Source of the DNA: Sinorhizobium alkalisoli
GTDB lineage: Bacteria; Pseudomonadota; Alphaproteobacteria; Rhizobiales; Rhizobiaceae
NCBI RefSeq assembly: GCF_008932245.1
Contig: NZ_CP034910.1
Location: forward strand, 620,001-684,000
Reading direction: 5' to 3'
DNA length: 64,000 bases
The position numbers and the translations under genes are program-made. The notes under the pieces are model-generated. The model saw only the letters and a program-made list of their open reading frames with translations, did no database searches and was not told where the DNA came from. Positions 9,457-18,060 of this stretch are shown one piece after another (within the stretch, counting starts at the first letter, position 1; each line of letters begins with the position of its first letter).

Positions 9457-9568
9457 CCGTTAGATCGGCTGCCGTTTGGAACCCAATGGATTATTGTCAC
9501 CGAGCCTCGCCCACTGACGAGACTCCCACCGCTCATGCAAGGTCGTGGCAACAATCGGGTGGTTGCAC

Positions 9569-10045
9569 ATGAAACTGGACAGAATTGACATCAAGATCCT
9601 CTCCGAGCTCCAGAAGAACGGACGCATGACTTATGTCGAGCTCGCTGAGCTGGTTAACCTATCCGCCACCCCTTGCCTCGTGCGCGTGAAGAAGCTGCAG
9701 TCGGAAGGCTATATCGGCGGCTATTCTGCGCTGATCAACATGGGAAAGCTCGGCCAGGTTCTGACCGTCTTTGCAGAGATAACCCTGAGGAACCATCGCC
9801 AGGCCGACATCGCCCGCTTCATGTCAGCCATCCAGAATATAGAGCAGGTTATCGAATGCCACATCGTCTCGGGCGACTACGACTATCTCGTCAAGTTTGT
9901 GGCGAACAGCATAGGAGAATACCAGTCGCTGATGGAGCGGCTGGTAGAAATGGACGTCGGAATCGAGAAATACTTCAGCTTCGTCGTCCTTAAATCGCCG
10001 ATAACGAAGTACCACATGCCGCTGGCGAGCCTGTTCGACCTTTAG
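9569..10045 (+). CDS. Lrp/AsnC family transcriptional regulator
   Basis: A 158-residue regulator with the standard N-terminus KLDRIDIKILSELQKNGRM and an HTH (VELAELVNLSATPCLVRVKKL), then an AsnC ligand-sensing domain with the HIVSGDYDYLVKF signature. The ATG at 9569 matches family starts; a GTG at 9545 in the same frame is an alternative. It is the last gene of the transporter/oxidase run and probably senses an amino acid to tune it. A decayed relative lies just downstream on the other strand. Confidence 0.9.
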   Translation: MKLDRIDIKILSELQKNGRMTYVELAELVNLSATPCLVRVKKLQSEGYIGGYSALINMGKLGQVLTVFAEITLRNHRQADIARFMSAIQNIEQVIECHIVSGDYDYLVKFVANSIGEYQSLMERLVEMDVGIEKYFSFVVLKSPITKYHMPLASLFDL

Positions 10046-10174
10046 TGGGCCGTGGCTGGGCTAAACAGCTCAGAGGCTAGCGCAGGTCCGGAAGGCGAAA
10101 CAGCCGCAGTGCCGAGCCAGCAGAGCTGTCTACGCTGATCGAAACAGAACTTAAAATTCGGCAAGGTCGATTGG

Positions 10175-10604
10175 CTATGCAAAGCCGGTCTTCACTCTGT
10201 CCATTATCACCATTGTCTGAAATCCTCTGATATCCGGGTTCTCATAGAAGAACTTGCGCGTGAAGATTTCGTAGTCTTCCATGCTTTCGTGCCGTTACGC
10301 TCAAACGAAGTCCGACTCGCCGGTCACATAATAGCCGTTCATGACCTCCGGTGTTTGGCGGACGGATTGCTTGAAGCGGTACACTGTGTCGGCGCGTTCC
10401 CGCTCCAAGGACACAAGCACCAGCATGGCGATCGGCCGACCGATCATCTTCGGCTCCACAATCGAGACATCCGACTCGATGACCCCTGCTCCCTCAGGCG
10501 TTTCACACGCCTCTACACGGCCGTTGGCGACAGCCCCACATGTTGACCAAGTTCCTCATAGCTGTGCCGGTTGTTTGTCTGCAAAACACCAGCGGGCGGA
10601 ATCG
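10175..10604 (-). pseudogene. Decayed Lrp/AsnC regulator gene
   Basis: Read on the minus strand in shifting frames, the segment spells an Lrp protein: LQTNNRHSYEELGQHVGLSP, a stop (TAG near 10527), then RRVKRLREQG, a one-base slip, then VIESDVSIVEPKMIGRPIA, YRFKQSVRQTPEVMNGYYV and TGESDFV, another slip, then ARKxMEDYEIFTRKFFYENP and GFQTMVIMDRVKTGFA with a stop at 10175. At least one nonsense change and two frameshifts are present and the N-terminal start is unrecognisable. It lies downstream of the threonine aldolase gene on the same strand. Bases 10605-10777 hold nothing I recognise. Confidence 0.8.
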
Positions 10605-10777
10605 ACAATCCTGCGGGCGAGCTTGCGGCGTCCCTCGGACTGCGTCGCGCCTTCGGTCCGACCAAACATCACCCCTTCGGACGCGGCGCAGTCAAGGGGC
10701 CATGACGGCGCAGGGGCTGTTTGGTGCGACAGAGGCGATTGTTATTCCGACAATCAATTGCGGATCGATGACGCCTC

Positions 10778-11812
10778 TCACGTCGAGCCCTCAGCGATCT
10801 CGCGCACTGCCGCGATGGCCTCATCGACAGCGGCGCGGTTCACATCGAGATGGGTGACCCAGCGCATTCGCCCACCGGGCCAGAAGCTCGCCGCGATGCC
10901 GAGCTCACGTAGCGCCTCGGACAGCCGGGTCGCCAGATCGGGCGCGAGCTCGACAAAGACCACGTTGGACTGCGGCGGAGTCACCTTCAACCCCTCGATT
11001 CCCGCAAATGCCTGCGCGAGCACCTGAGCATTGGCGTGATCTTCGACCAGCCGGTCGACATGATGGTCGAGCGCGTACAGCCCCGCCGCTGCGATTATTC
11101 CTGCCTGCCGCATCCCTCCGCCGAGCATCTTGCGCCACCGGCGGGCGCGCGCGATCAAGATGGAATCCCCGACCAGCACCGATCCGAGCGGCGCACCGAG
11201 TCCCTTCGACAGGCACAGCGACACGCTGTCGTAGCCTTCGGCCAGGCACCCGACGTCAACGCCAAGCGCCGCGGCCGCGTTGAACAGCCGCGCACCATCG
11301 AGATGGGTGGCGAGCTTCCGCTCCCGCGCAAAGTCGGCAACCTCGGCCAGATGATCGCGCGGCAGGACACGTCCGGCGAACGTGTTCTCGATGGTCACCA
11401 GTCGCGTGATCGCAAAATGCGGATCGTCGTCCTTCACCGCGGCGTGAAGGTCCTCGAGGGGGATCGTGCCGTCGGCGCGCACCGGCAAGGGCTGGGGCTG
11501 GACCGAGCCCAGCACCGCAGCGCCTCCGGCTTCCCACAAATAGGTATGAGCTCCGGTTGCGCAGAGGAATTCCTCGCCGCGCTGGCAATGGCTCATTATC
11601 GCAGCGAGATTGGACATTGTGCCGGTTGGCACGAACAGTCCCGCTTCCTTGCCGAGCATTGCGGCAAGTCGGGCCTCGAGCGCCTTGACCGTGGGGTCGT
11701 CGCCGAGGACATCGTCGCCCACCTCGGCGGCAGCCATTGCCGCACGCATCCCCAGGGTCGGACGAGTGACCGTATCGGAACGGAAATCAAGGCGGATGAC
11801 AGGGGTTTGCAT
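10778..11812 (-). CDS. ltaE: Low-specificity L-threonine aldolase
   Basis: A 344-residue fold-type-I PLP enzyme that cleaves L-threonine or L-allo-threonine (and other L-beta-hydroxy amino acids) to glycine and an aldehyde. Visible hallmarks are [13 protein letters not shown] at the start, [11 protein letters not shown] at 32-42, the cofactor-ring residue in [13 protein letters not shown] (Asp172), and the Schiff-base lysine in [14 protein letters not shown] (Lys203, near E. coli Lys197). Length fits the family. ATG at 11812 is preferred to an in-frame TTG at 11854. The gene is monocistronic-looking and divergent from the aldehyde dehydrogenase, which could oxidise the aldehyde product. Confidence 0.92.
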   Translation of the reverse strand: MQTPVIRLDFRSDTVTRPTLGMRAAMAAAEVGDDVLGDDPTVKALEARLAAMLGKEAGLFVPTGTMSNLAAIMSHCQRGEEFLCATGAHTYLWEAGGAAVLGSVQPQPLPVRADGTIPLEDLHAAVKDDDPHFAITRLVTIENTFAGRVLPRDHLAEVADFARERKLATHLDGARLFNAAAALGVDVGCLAEGYDSVSLCLSKGLGAPLGSVLVGDSILIARARRWRKMLGGGMRQAGIIAAAGLYALDHHVDRLVEDHANAQVLAQAFAGIEGLKVTPPQSNVVFVELAPDLATRLSEALRELGIAASFWPGGRMRWVTHLDVNRAAVDEAIAAVREIAEGST

Positions 11813-12049
11813 AGTCCAGGTCCATTGATGAGGCTTTCTTGCTGATACAGCCAAACGACCCGGCCGGACTATCGAATTTTGCTGACGGCTTTTGGTGATG
11901 CAGTATCACCGATAAGGCGATCAATATTTCCTCGATTGATGGTTGGCGCGACGGTTTATTATTACCGAGGACTGATAGCGAGGCGCATGCATTCCGGTCG
12001 GGTCATGCTTTAGTCGACGGGCCTAGTGTTTCGTGGGGGTAGGGCGTTC

Positions 12050-12152
12050 ATGAGCGTCGCAAATTATTGCCGCAACCAATTTGATCTATATTGACACCAA
12101 TTGCAAAACCAATCTTATATTGATCGCGTGAAAAACCTGATTGGTAGCGAAG
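12050..12152 (+). promoter_or_regulatory. Promoter and probable GntR operator region, copy 2
   Basis: Near-duplicate of 1034-1140. TTGACA at 12091-12096, an 18-base spacer and TTATAT at 12115-12120 form a plus-strand promoter, and the ACCAAT/ATTGGT half-sites are kept at 12076, 12096, 12108 and 12140. Upstream similarity reaches back to TCATGAG at 12049, matching the start-codon region of the GntR gene in copy 1, so the duplication included the edge of that gene. The rest of the 349-base gap between 11812 and 12162 shows no further gene. Confidence 0.7.
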
Positions 12153-12161
12153 GTGCTGAAC

Positions 12162-13658
12162 GTGAAGCCAACTCCCGCGCAAAAAACAACCCCGCTTGTC
12201 TCTCCCGCCTCGGCTGCCGTAGTTCGAGATGCTCCTACACAACTGCTTATTGGCGGCGATTGGGTTTCTGCAAAAGAAGACCGCACCTTTGAAGTGGTCG
12301 ATCCCTCGACCGGAGATGTAATCGCCACCGTTTCCGATGGCGACATCGCCGATGGAATATCTGCGGTCGACGCAGCGGAAAAAGCGTCCGAGGCTTGGAA
12401 AGCAACCCCGCCGCGGCGTCGTTCGGACGTTTTGATGAAGTGTTTTCACCTCGTGCTCGAACAGGCGGAATGGCTCGCGCAACTGATCACCGTGGAAAAC
12501 GGCAAGGCACTCGCGGACGCCAGGTCGGAGGTCGCCTACGCGGCCGAGTTTTTCCGCTGGTATGCGGAAGAAGCTGTACGGGCACCGGGCGAATTCGGAC
12601 CTGCACCTTCAGGCGCCAATCAGATCATCGTCAACCATGAACCGATTGGTATCGCCGTATTGGTGACGCCCTGGAACTTTCCGGCAGCGATGGCGACCCG
12701 AAAAATCGCTCCCGCATTGGCCGCGGGCTGTACGTGCATCCTGAAGCCCGCAGCGGAGACCCCGCTTACGGCGCTGGCGATCGGCGAAATTATGCGCCAG
12801 GCAGGCGTTCCGGCCGGCGTGGTCAACATCGTGACAACGAAGAAGGCCGCCCCCGTGGTCAGCGCCATGCTGCATGACAAGCGGGTACGGAAGCTGTCGT
12901 TCACCGGCTCGACAGGTGTCGGCCGGACACTGCTCCGCGAGGCTGCGGACCAGGTCGTCAGTTGCTCCATGGAACTCGGCGGCAATGCGCCTTTCATTTT
13001 ATTCGACGATGCCGATCTGGAGACCGCCGTCGCCGGCGCGATGGTTGCCAAGATGCGCAATGGCGGCGAGGCATGTACGGCCGCGAACCGCTTCTATGTG
13101 CAGAAGGGTATTCTGGCGGACTTTACGCGGCGCTTCGCGGAAGAGATGGCGGCACTCAAGGTCGGACCAGGACTGGCCGCGGAGACGCAGCTTGGGCCAC
13201 TGATCACCGAGGCCGCTGTCGCCAAGGTGGAACGCCTGGTGGACGACGCCGTTGCGAAGGGAGCCCGACTGGTTACCGGCGGCAGCCGGTGGAACGGCGA
13301 CGGCTTCTACTATCAGCCCACCGTACTGGCCGACGTTTCTCCCGACGCCGAGATCCTCCGCGAGGAAATCTTCGGACCGGTGGCGCCAGTCATCGCCTTC
13401 GAAACTGAGGACGAGGTCGTCCGGATCGCCAACGACACCGAATACGGGCTGGTGTCCTATGTGTTCAGCGGCGACCTCAAACGTGCGCTTGCGGTCGCCG
13501 GACGGCTGGAAAGTGGCATGGTCGGTATCAACCGGGGCGTAGTCTCCGACGCTGCCGCACCATTCGGCGGCACGAAGCAGAGCGGCCTCGGCCGCGAGGG
13601 AAGCCATCACGGCATGCTCGAATATCTCGAAACGAAATACATCGCCGCAAGCTGGTAG
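12162..13658 (+). CDS. NAD(P)-dependent aldehyde dehydrogenase (succinate-semialdehyde dehydrogenase-like)
   Basis: An aldehyde dehydrogenase of about 498 residues, GabD-like. Counting from GTG 12162, the general-base glutamate is Glu271 (MELGGNAP), the nucleophile Cys305 (NGGEACTAANR), and TPWNFP carries the oxyanion asparagine. The start is uncertain: no ATG occurs near the expected N-terminus. GTG 12162 has GAAGG 8 bases upstream; GTG 12153 and TTG 12141 are alternatives, the last lying inside an ATTGGT half-site. Its promoter copies that of the transporter/oxidase operon, so it probably oxidises the aldehyde released by those oxidases. Confidence 0.88.
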   Translation: MKPTPAQKTTPLVSPASAAVVRDAPTQLLIGGDWVSAKEDRTFEVVDPSTGDVIATVSDGDIADGISAVDAAEKASEAWKATPPRRRSDVLMKCFHLVLEQAEWLAQLITVENGKALADARSEVAYAAEFFRWYAEEAVRAPGEFGPAPSGANQIIVNHEPIGIAVLVTPWNFPAAMATRKIAPALAAGCTCILKPAAETPLTALAIGEIMRQAGVPAGVVNIVTTKKAAPVVSAMLHDKRVRKLSFTGSTGVGRTLLREAADQVVSCSMELGGNAPFILFDDADLETAVAGAMVAKMRNGGEACTAANRFYVQKGILADFTRRFAEEMAALKVGPGLAAETQLGPLITEAAVAKVERLVDDAVAKGARLVTGGSRWNGDGFYYQPTVLADVSPDAEILREEIFGPVAPVIAFETEDEVVRIANDTEYGLVSYVFSGDLKRALAVAGRLESGMVGINRGVVSDAAAPFGGTKQSGLGREGSHHGMLEYLETKYIAASW

Positions 13659-13784
13659 GCGCCCGGACCGCTTCGTGCTGCTACCGTTATCGACAATCTC
13701 GTAGCAAGGCCGGGGCCGGCTCGCGTGCATCTCGCCTAACCACAGCGAGGATTTGCTTTCACTCAGGTAAAATTGGAGAATCAG

Positions 13785-14138
13785 ATGTCACTACTCAAAA
13801 CCATCGACCCGAATCCTTCGTTCGAGCCGAAGCACGCGACCCCCGCGCCGGATCGCCTTATCGCGGGTGCACCCGCCTTCAAAACCTGGGCGCAGGACAG
13901 CGACAAAGAGGGCAAGGTGAATACCGGCATCTGGGAGGCCACTCCCGGCGAGACGCACTCCATCAAGGGCGAAACCTTTGAGTTCTGCCATATCCTGCAG
14001 GGCGTGGTCGAGTTGACCGAGAAGGGTAAGGAACCGGTCATTTATCGCGCAGGCGACAGCTTCGTGATGAAACCCGGCTATGTCGGGGTCTGGAAAACGA
14101 TCGAGACGGTACGGAAGATCTACGTCACGGTCACTTAA
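13785..14138 (+). CDS. Cupin-fold protein (EutQ/DUF861-like), copy A
   Basis: A 117-residue single-domain cupin. The conserved core is WEATPGETHSIKGETFEFCH, then VVELTEKGKEPVIYRAGDSF and KPGYVGVWKTIETVRKIYV. The metal-binding set of classical cupins is reduced, as in the EutQ/DUF861 branch. The ATG at 13785 has GGAG 7 bases upstream. The protein is almost identical to copy C at 17494-17847 and to the decayed copy B at 15893. Its role is unknown; in this neighbourhood it sits with amino-acid oxidases and RidA. Confidence 0.82.
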   Translation: MSLLKTIDPNPSFEPKHATPAPDRLIAGAPAFKTWAQDSDKEGKVNTGIWEATPGETHSIKGETFEFCHILQGVVELTEKGKEPVIYRAGDSFVMKPGYVGVWKTIETVRKIYVTVT

Positions 14139-14239
14139 TCGTTGCACCAAAGAGACCGTTCCGACCACATTATTTCCGATTTTTACGGCGGCGACGGGGG
14201 GACCTGGCAGGGGAGGTCTGCCGGGTCGGCAAGGCCAAA

Positions 14240-14268
14240 ATGCTTGGGCGGATTGTTCGTCCAAGCAT
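14240..14268 (+). terminator. Perfect long hairpin downstream of cupin copy A
   Basis: ATGCTTGGGCG (14240-14250) pairs with CGTCCAAGCAT (14258-14268) over 11 base pairs with one G-U pair and a 7-base loop. No T-run follows. A degraded version follows cupin copy B (16334-16362) and an 8-bp version follows copy C (17419-17439), so the element travelled with the cupin. Terminator or mRNA-protecting structure. Confidence 0.5.
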
Positions 14269-14324
14269 CCGCTAAACCCAGCTCGTGCTTCCAGCAGTAT
14301 CCCCTGGAGAGATGCAGTCAGCCG

Positions 14325-14369
14325 TCGCGCTTCTTTGACGGCTCCAGAATCAAGGTGGGCGAAATTTGA
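14325..14369 (+). pseudogene. C-terminal stub of the FAD oxidase at 18061
   Basis: The plus strand reads SRFFDGSRIKVGEI and a stop, against SRFFDGSRIKVGGI and a stop at the end of the intact oxidase on the minus strand at 18061. Similarity continues past the stop: 14370-14480 resembles the minus-strand sequence 18060-17965 beyond the intact gene (shared blocks such as CAGATTTCG and GACGCGGGC). Nothing of the rest of the gene remains. Bases 14490-14784 show no gene I recognise. Confidence 0.8.
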
Positions 14370-14784
14370 TCGTGTCGGATAAGATGACGCGCGTGTGAGG
14401 TCCGTGCGTCAGATTTCGACTTGATCGCCTGAGCGAGGAGCCCGCATCGTCACCCGTTCGCCAGCGACGCGGGCGCTAACTCGGATATGAACCGGTATGC
14501 AAAGCTTGTCAGCAGCAGAGCGTGCAGACCAAGCCTGCCAAGGCAGGGCGCATCCTATATATACCTGAAGAAGGGCCGATATTTCAGTGGGGTGTGGTGA
14601 GCCGCAATGGAAAGCGCTCAAGCAGTTCCGACGGGCCCGAACCTGAGAAGCTGATGCAAACCCAGGCAAGAGTAGACGCCTGGGCGGATCACGGTGGAGA
14701 TGCCGTAGGTGGCAGAGACCTTCACCACGTTATTGGACTGATAAACGACGCCGGTTACGCGTCGAAGAAACATGGAAGCAAGGC

Positions 14785-15774
14785 ATGCATCTGTTCGCAC
14801 GCAAGGACCTCGAGGAAGCCGCCACACTCGTCTATCGACATATGTCACCCACTCCGCAATATGCGTGGCCGCAGATTTCGGAAAAGGCAGGGTCCGTGGT
14901 CTGGATCAAGCACGAGAACCATACGCCGGCCGGCGCTTTCAAGGTCCGCGGCGGGATCACCTTCATGGAGTGGCTCCGCCGCAGCGGTCGTCCGACCAGA
15001 GGGATCGTCACGGCAACGCGCGGCAATCATGGCCAGAGCCAGGCCCGTGCCGCGCGGGCAGCCGGTCTTGCCGCCAAGATCGTGGTCCCGCACGGCAATT
15101 CCGTCGAGAAGAACGCAGGCATGCGGAGCTTCGGCGGCGAGGTTATCGAGTACGGCCGCGACTTTGACGAGGCCCGTGCCGAAGCCCGGCGCCTTGCCGC
15201 CGAAACCGGTCTCTTCCTTGTACCGCCCTTTCATGAGGAGATCGTCCGGGGTGTCGCGACCTACGGCTTGGAACTCTTTACCGCGGTGCCCGATCTCGAC
15301 GCCGTCTATGTGCCGATCGGCTGCGGTTCGGGGATTTGCGGCGTCATCGCCGCGCGCGAGGCCCTGGGCCTGAAGACGGAAGTGATCGGCGTCGTTTCGG
15401 CGCACGCGCCTGCGGCGAAGCTCTCCTTCGAGGCCGGACGGCTGATCGAAACCGAAACGGCGCTGACGTTCGCCGACGGCATGGCCGTGCGCATTCCCGT
15501 CGAAGACGCTTTCGCAATCTACTCGAAGGGCGCCTCGCGGATCGTCGCCGTCAGCGACGAGGAGGTCGCCGAAGCGATGCGCCTCATCTACCGCGCCACC
15601 CACAACGTCGCCGAGGGTGCCGGCGCCGCGCCGCTCGCTGCGCTCCTCCAGGACGGCGCTGCCATGCGCGGCAAAAAGGTCGGACTAATCCTCAGCGGCG
15701 CAAATGTGGACGCCGAGATCTTCCAGAAAGTACTGGGTGGGGAGACACCACCGGTGGCGACGGCAAGCAAGTGA
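14785..15774 (+). CDS. Fold-II PLP enzyme: threonine/3-hydroxyaspartate dehydratase-like
   Basis: A 329-residue PLP enzyme of the threonine dehydratase/serine racemase fold, with no ACT regulatory domain, as in catabolic members. The PLP lysine is Lys53 in TPAGAFKVRGG, the substrate loop is RGNHGQSQA at 79-87, and the phosphate-binding glycine loop is GCGSG at 179-183. These enzymes eliminate water from beta-hydroxy amino acids to give an enamine/imine and then an oxo-acid. It could act on threonine, serine, hydroxyaspartate or a related compound; sequence alone does not decide. It sits between cupin copies A and B. The ATG at 14785 follows GGAAGCAAGGC. Confidence 0.83.
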   Translation: MHLFARKDLEEAATLVYRHMSPTPQYAWPQISEKAGSVVWIKHENHTPAGAFKVRGGITFMEWLRRSGRPTRGIVTATRGNHGQSQARAARAAGLAAKIVVPHGNSVEKNAGMRSFGGEVIEYGRDFDEARAEARRLAAETGLFLVPPFHEEIVRGVATYGLELFTAVPDLDAVYVPIGCGSGICGVIAAREALGLKTEVIGVVSAHAPAAKLSFEAGRLIETETALTFADGMAVRIPVEDAFAIYSKGASRIVAVSDEEVAEAMRLIYRATHNVAEGAGAAPLAALLQDGAAMRGKKVGLILSGANVDAEIFQKVLGGETPPVATASK

Positions 15775-15806
15775 CAGTCGGCGGCACGAGAGCTTCAGGC
15801 AGAGTT

Positions 15807-15849
15807 TTCACTATGGCTATCTCGTCGAAGTCGATGCGATAGCCGTCAT
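15807..15849 (+). repeat. 43-base ridA fragment, exact inverted copy of 19459-19501
   Basis: The bases are identical to 43 coding bases near the 3-prime end of the intact ridA gene (minus strand, 19501 to 19459), here on the plus strand and encoding HYGYLVEVDAIAV in frame. The flanks diverge at once on the left; on the right the sequence continues into the leader of cupin copy B. It is a gene stub, not a gene. Confidence 0.9.
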
Positions 15850-15892
15850 ACATCCGTTTCTATCGCATTTACTCAGGCAAGGAAGGAGAACT

Positions 15893-16218
15893 AAAACCAT
15901 CGACCCGAATCCATCGTTTTAACCGAAGCACGAAGCACGCGACCCCCGCGCCGGATCGCGGGTGCATCCGCCTTCAAGACCTGGGCGCAGGACAGCGACA
16001 AAGAGGGCACGGTGAACACCGGCGTCTGGGAGGCCACTCCCGGCGAGACGCACTCCATCAAGGACGAGACTTTTGAATTCTGCCATATCCTGCAGGGCGT
16101 GGTCGAACTGACAGAGAAGGGTAAGGAACCGGTCATTCATCGCGCAGGCGACAGCTTTGTGATGCAACCCGGCTATGTCGGGGTCCGGAAAACGATCAAG
16201 ACGGTGTGGAAATTCTAA
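15893..16218 (+). pseudogene. Cupin copy B, degenerate
   Basis: This is a decayed copy of the cupin at 13785. The start codon and the first three codons are missing (the match begins at KTIDPNPSF), a TAA interrupts at about 15919, a short insertion and deletion shift the frame, and the intact-looking remainder (VWEATPGETHSIKDETFEFC onward) ends with KTVWKF instead of KIYVTVT. A ridA stub precedes it and the cupin-associated hairpin follows it. Confidence 0.85.
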
Positions 16219-16411
16219 CACGGTCTCTTATCGTTGCATCCAAGAAGCCCTGTCCGACGCACCCTACCTCCTATTTTTGAGGCGACGACGGAGCGACCTG
16301 ACAGGGGAGGTCTGGCCGTCGGCAATGCCCAAAATGCCGGGGCGGATTGTTCGCCCAAGCATCCGCTAAACCCAGCTCGTGCTTCCAGCAGTTTCCCCTG
16401 GAGATATTCAG

Positions 16412-17263
16412 TCAGCCGAGAGCCTGGCTGGCCAGGACGAAAGTTTGAACCTCCGGCGATTGCGACTCGCTTATAGCACCCCGAGTCATCGCAACAACTC
16501 CGCCCTCGTGAGGCAGCCCCCAGCCTTCGAGCAACGACGAAAGGCCGCTCTGTTCAGGGATGTCGATGCGCACGAAACGACCTTCCTTCCCGGAGAGGAT
16601 AAAGGCAATCAAATCCCTCGCCTGGTCGGCGTTTTCTGCCGCGACCGGCCCGACGACTTCGCCTACCCCGAAAGATCGCGTGGCCGCGAAGGCGGCGATG
16701 TTGTCACCGTTCCGGATAACGGCAAACGGACCCTCCTTCGCCAGCGTATCGTAGAGGGCGCCGCGGTCGGCGCCGAAAGCCGCATGGTCGAGCGCTTTGA
16801 TTGCCGGCATGGCGTCGCCGGGCCTTATCCACCCGACATTTTCCGGTGTATCGACCTGACCAACAACACCCTGGTGGCGGAAGATTTGGTGAGTCGCAAC
16901 GAAGCCCAGCTTTTCATAAAGTGGTAAGCCGTCGCTCGTTGCCGTCAAACGGCATTCCCGATCCCCGGCGAGTTCGATCACGGCGCTGGTCAATTTTCTT
17001 CCAAGTCCCCGGCCGCGCTGGTTTTCGTCGACAATAATCATGTTGATCGCTGAACAGGTGTTGCCGAAGGGAGTCATGAGAGCCGTGCCCACCACACGGT
17101 CATCCGCGAGGGCAACGCGTCCCTCGCTTATCGACCATATCATTTCCCAGTCTTCTCTCCTGTGCGCCCAGCCCGCTGCACGCGACAGCGCCAGAGCACC
17201 ATCCAGATGGTGAGCCTCGAAAGGCGCGAGAGTAACCGTTTCCGTTTGCATGGGGTGATCCAT
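16412..17263 (-). CDS. Two-domain GNAT N-acetyltransferase
   Basis: A protein of about 283 residues. The N-terminal half is a GNAT domain with the acetyl-CoA loop ENQRGRGLGRKL after the beta strand INMIIVD, and YEKLGFVATHQIF; the C-terminal half resembles the second acetyltransferase-like domain (DUF1248 type) found in this group, with GPFAVIRNGDNIAAFAATR. ATG 17263 is chosen; ATG 17251 is nearly as good and no strong ribosome site separates them. It is the last gene of the minus-strand run from 21016. Acyl acceptor unknown. Confidence 0.8.
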   Translation of the reverse strand: MDHPMQTETVTLAPFEAHHLDGALALSRAAGWAHRREDWEMIWSISEGRVALADDRVVGTALMTPFGNTCSAINMIIVDENQRGRGLGRKLTSAVIELAGDRECRLTATSDGLPLYEKLGFVATHQIFRHQGVVGQVDTPENVGWIRPGDAMPAIKALDHAAFGADRGALYDTLAKEGPFAVIRNGDNIAAFAATRSFGVGEVVGPVAAENADQARDLIAFILSGKEGRFVRIDIPEQSGLSSLLEGWGLPHEGGVVAMTRGAISESQSPEVQTFVLASQALG

Positions 17264-17418
17264 TTCGTTGGTCTCTAAGCTCACCTCGGAACAGCGGCGG
17301 CGGTTGTCGCGATACCGGGTGAAGTATTGAAGTTTCAGGCTGTATCCCGCGACGACAGCGATGCACGAGCCCCTGAAGAGGTTTTGGCTGCGCGCGCGAG
17401 CCGGGTTTGCAAGACGGC

Positions 17419-17439
17419 ATGGGCGGATAAACCGCCCAT
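17419..17439 (-). terminator. Hairpin after cupin copy C
   Basis: ATGGGCGG and CCGCCCAT form a perfect 8-bp stem with a 5-base loop, 55 bases beyond the cupin stop on the minus strand. It corresponds in position to the hairpins after cupin copies A and B. No T-run. Confidence 0.45.
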
Positions 17440-17493
17440 CCAATTTCGGGATTGAGCCGATCGAAGGGCCGTGTCTGCCCCTCGCTCAAAGGA

Positions 17494-17847
17494 TCAGGTG
17501 ACCGTGACGAAGATTTTCCGCGCCGTCTCAATTGTCTTCCAAACCCCGACATAGCCGGGCTTCATCACGAAGCTGTCGCCCGCGCGATAGATGACCGGCT
17601 CCTTACCCTTCTCGGTCAACTCGATCACACCATGGACGAGGTGGCAAAATTCAAACGTTTCGCCCTTGATGGAGTGCGTCTCACCGGGCGTCGCCTCGTA
17701 AACGCCGGTATTGACTCTGCCCTCCTTGGCGGTGTCCTGCAACCAGGTCTTGAACGCGGGGCTGCCGGCGATCAGGCGATCCGGCTCGGCAGTCCTATGC
17801 TTCGGTTCAAACGATGGGTTCGGGTCGATGGTTTTCAGTAGTGACAT
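17494..17847 (-). CDS. Cupin-fold protein (EutQ/DUF861-like), copy C
   Basis: A 117-residue intact cupin, near-identical to copy A on the opposite strand (shared MSLLKTIDPNPSFEPKH start, VYEATPGETHSIKGETFEFC core, same KPGYVGVWKTIE tail). Differences are scattered, such as HLVHGVIELTEK for HILQGVVELTEK, so the copies are not recent exact duplicates. CGGAGAACTAG precedes the ATG. It lies downstream of the oxidase at 18061-19383, with a ridA-derived stub between them. Confidence 0.82.
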   Translation of the reverse strand: MSLLKTIDPNPSFEPKHRTAEPDRLIAGSPAFKTWLQDTAKEGRVNTGVYEATPGETHSIKGETFEFCHLVHGVIELTEKGKEPVIYRAGDSFVMKPGYVGVWKTIETARKIFVTVT

Positions 17848-17897
17848 CTAGTTCTCCGTTTTTTACCTGAGTGAAAGTGAGATCCGCGTCGTCGTTA

Positions 17898-17941
17898 GAA
17901 ACGAATGCATGATGGCTATTGATCGACTTCGACGAGACAGC
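17898..17941 (-). repeat. Second ridA-derived stub, upstream of cupin copy C
   Basis: On the minus strand GTCTCGTCGAAGTCGAT followed by AATAGCCATCATGCAT and CGTTTCTA matches the ridA stub before cupin copy B (15812-15862), including the stretch beyond the ridA match. The frame is lost. It shows that a ridA-tail/cupin unit existed before the copies separated. Confidence 0.65.
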
Positions 17942-18060
17942 ATGCTCCCCCACTGGCAATATTCGAATTGGCCCGCGTCGCGGGGAACAGGTGACGCATC
18001 GGGGCTCCTCGCCCAGGCGAAATCTGTTGCGCCGACCTTACACGCGCTTCATCTACACCA

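Noticed and set aside
10341..11027. A 228-codon plus-strand frame over the Lrp remnant and threonine aldolase end
   Set aside because: The minus strand explains both parts: a decayed Lrp and the aldolase C-terminus.
14522..15373. A 283-codon plus-strand frame covering the gap before the fold-II enzyme
   Set aside because: It runs into the real dehydratase in another frame and its own translation is low-complexity shadow; the 14490-14784 part shows no homology I can name.
13785..17847. A transposon carrying the repeated cupin genes
   Set aside because: No transposase, terminal inverted repeats or target duplications could be found around the copies; plain duplication and inversion is enough.
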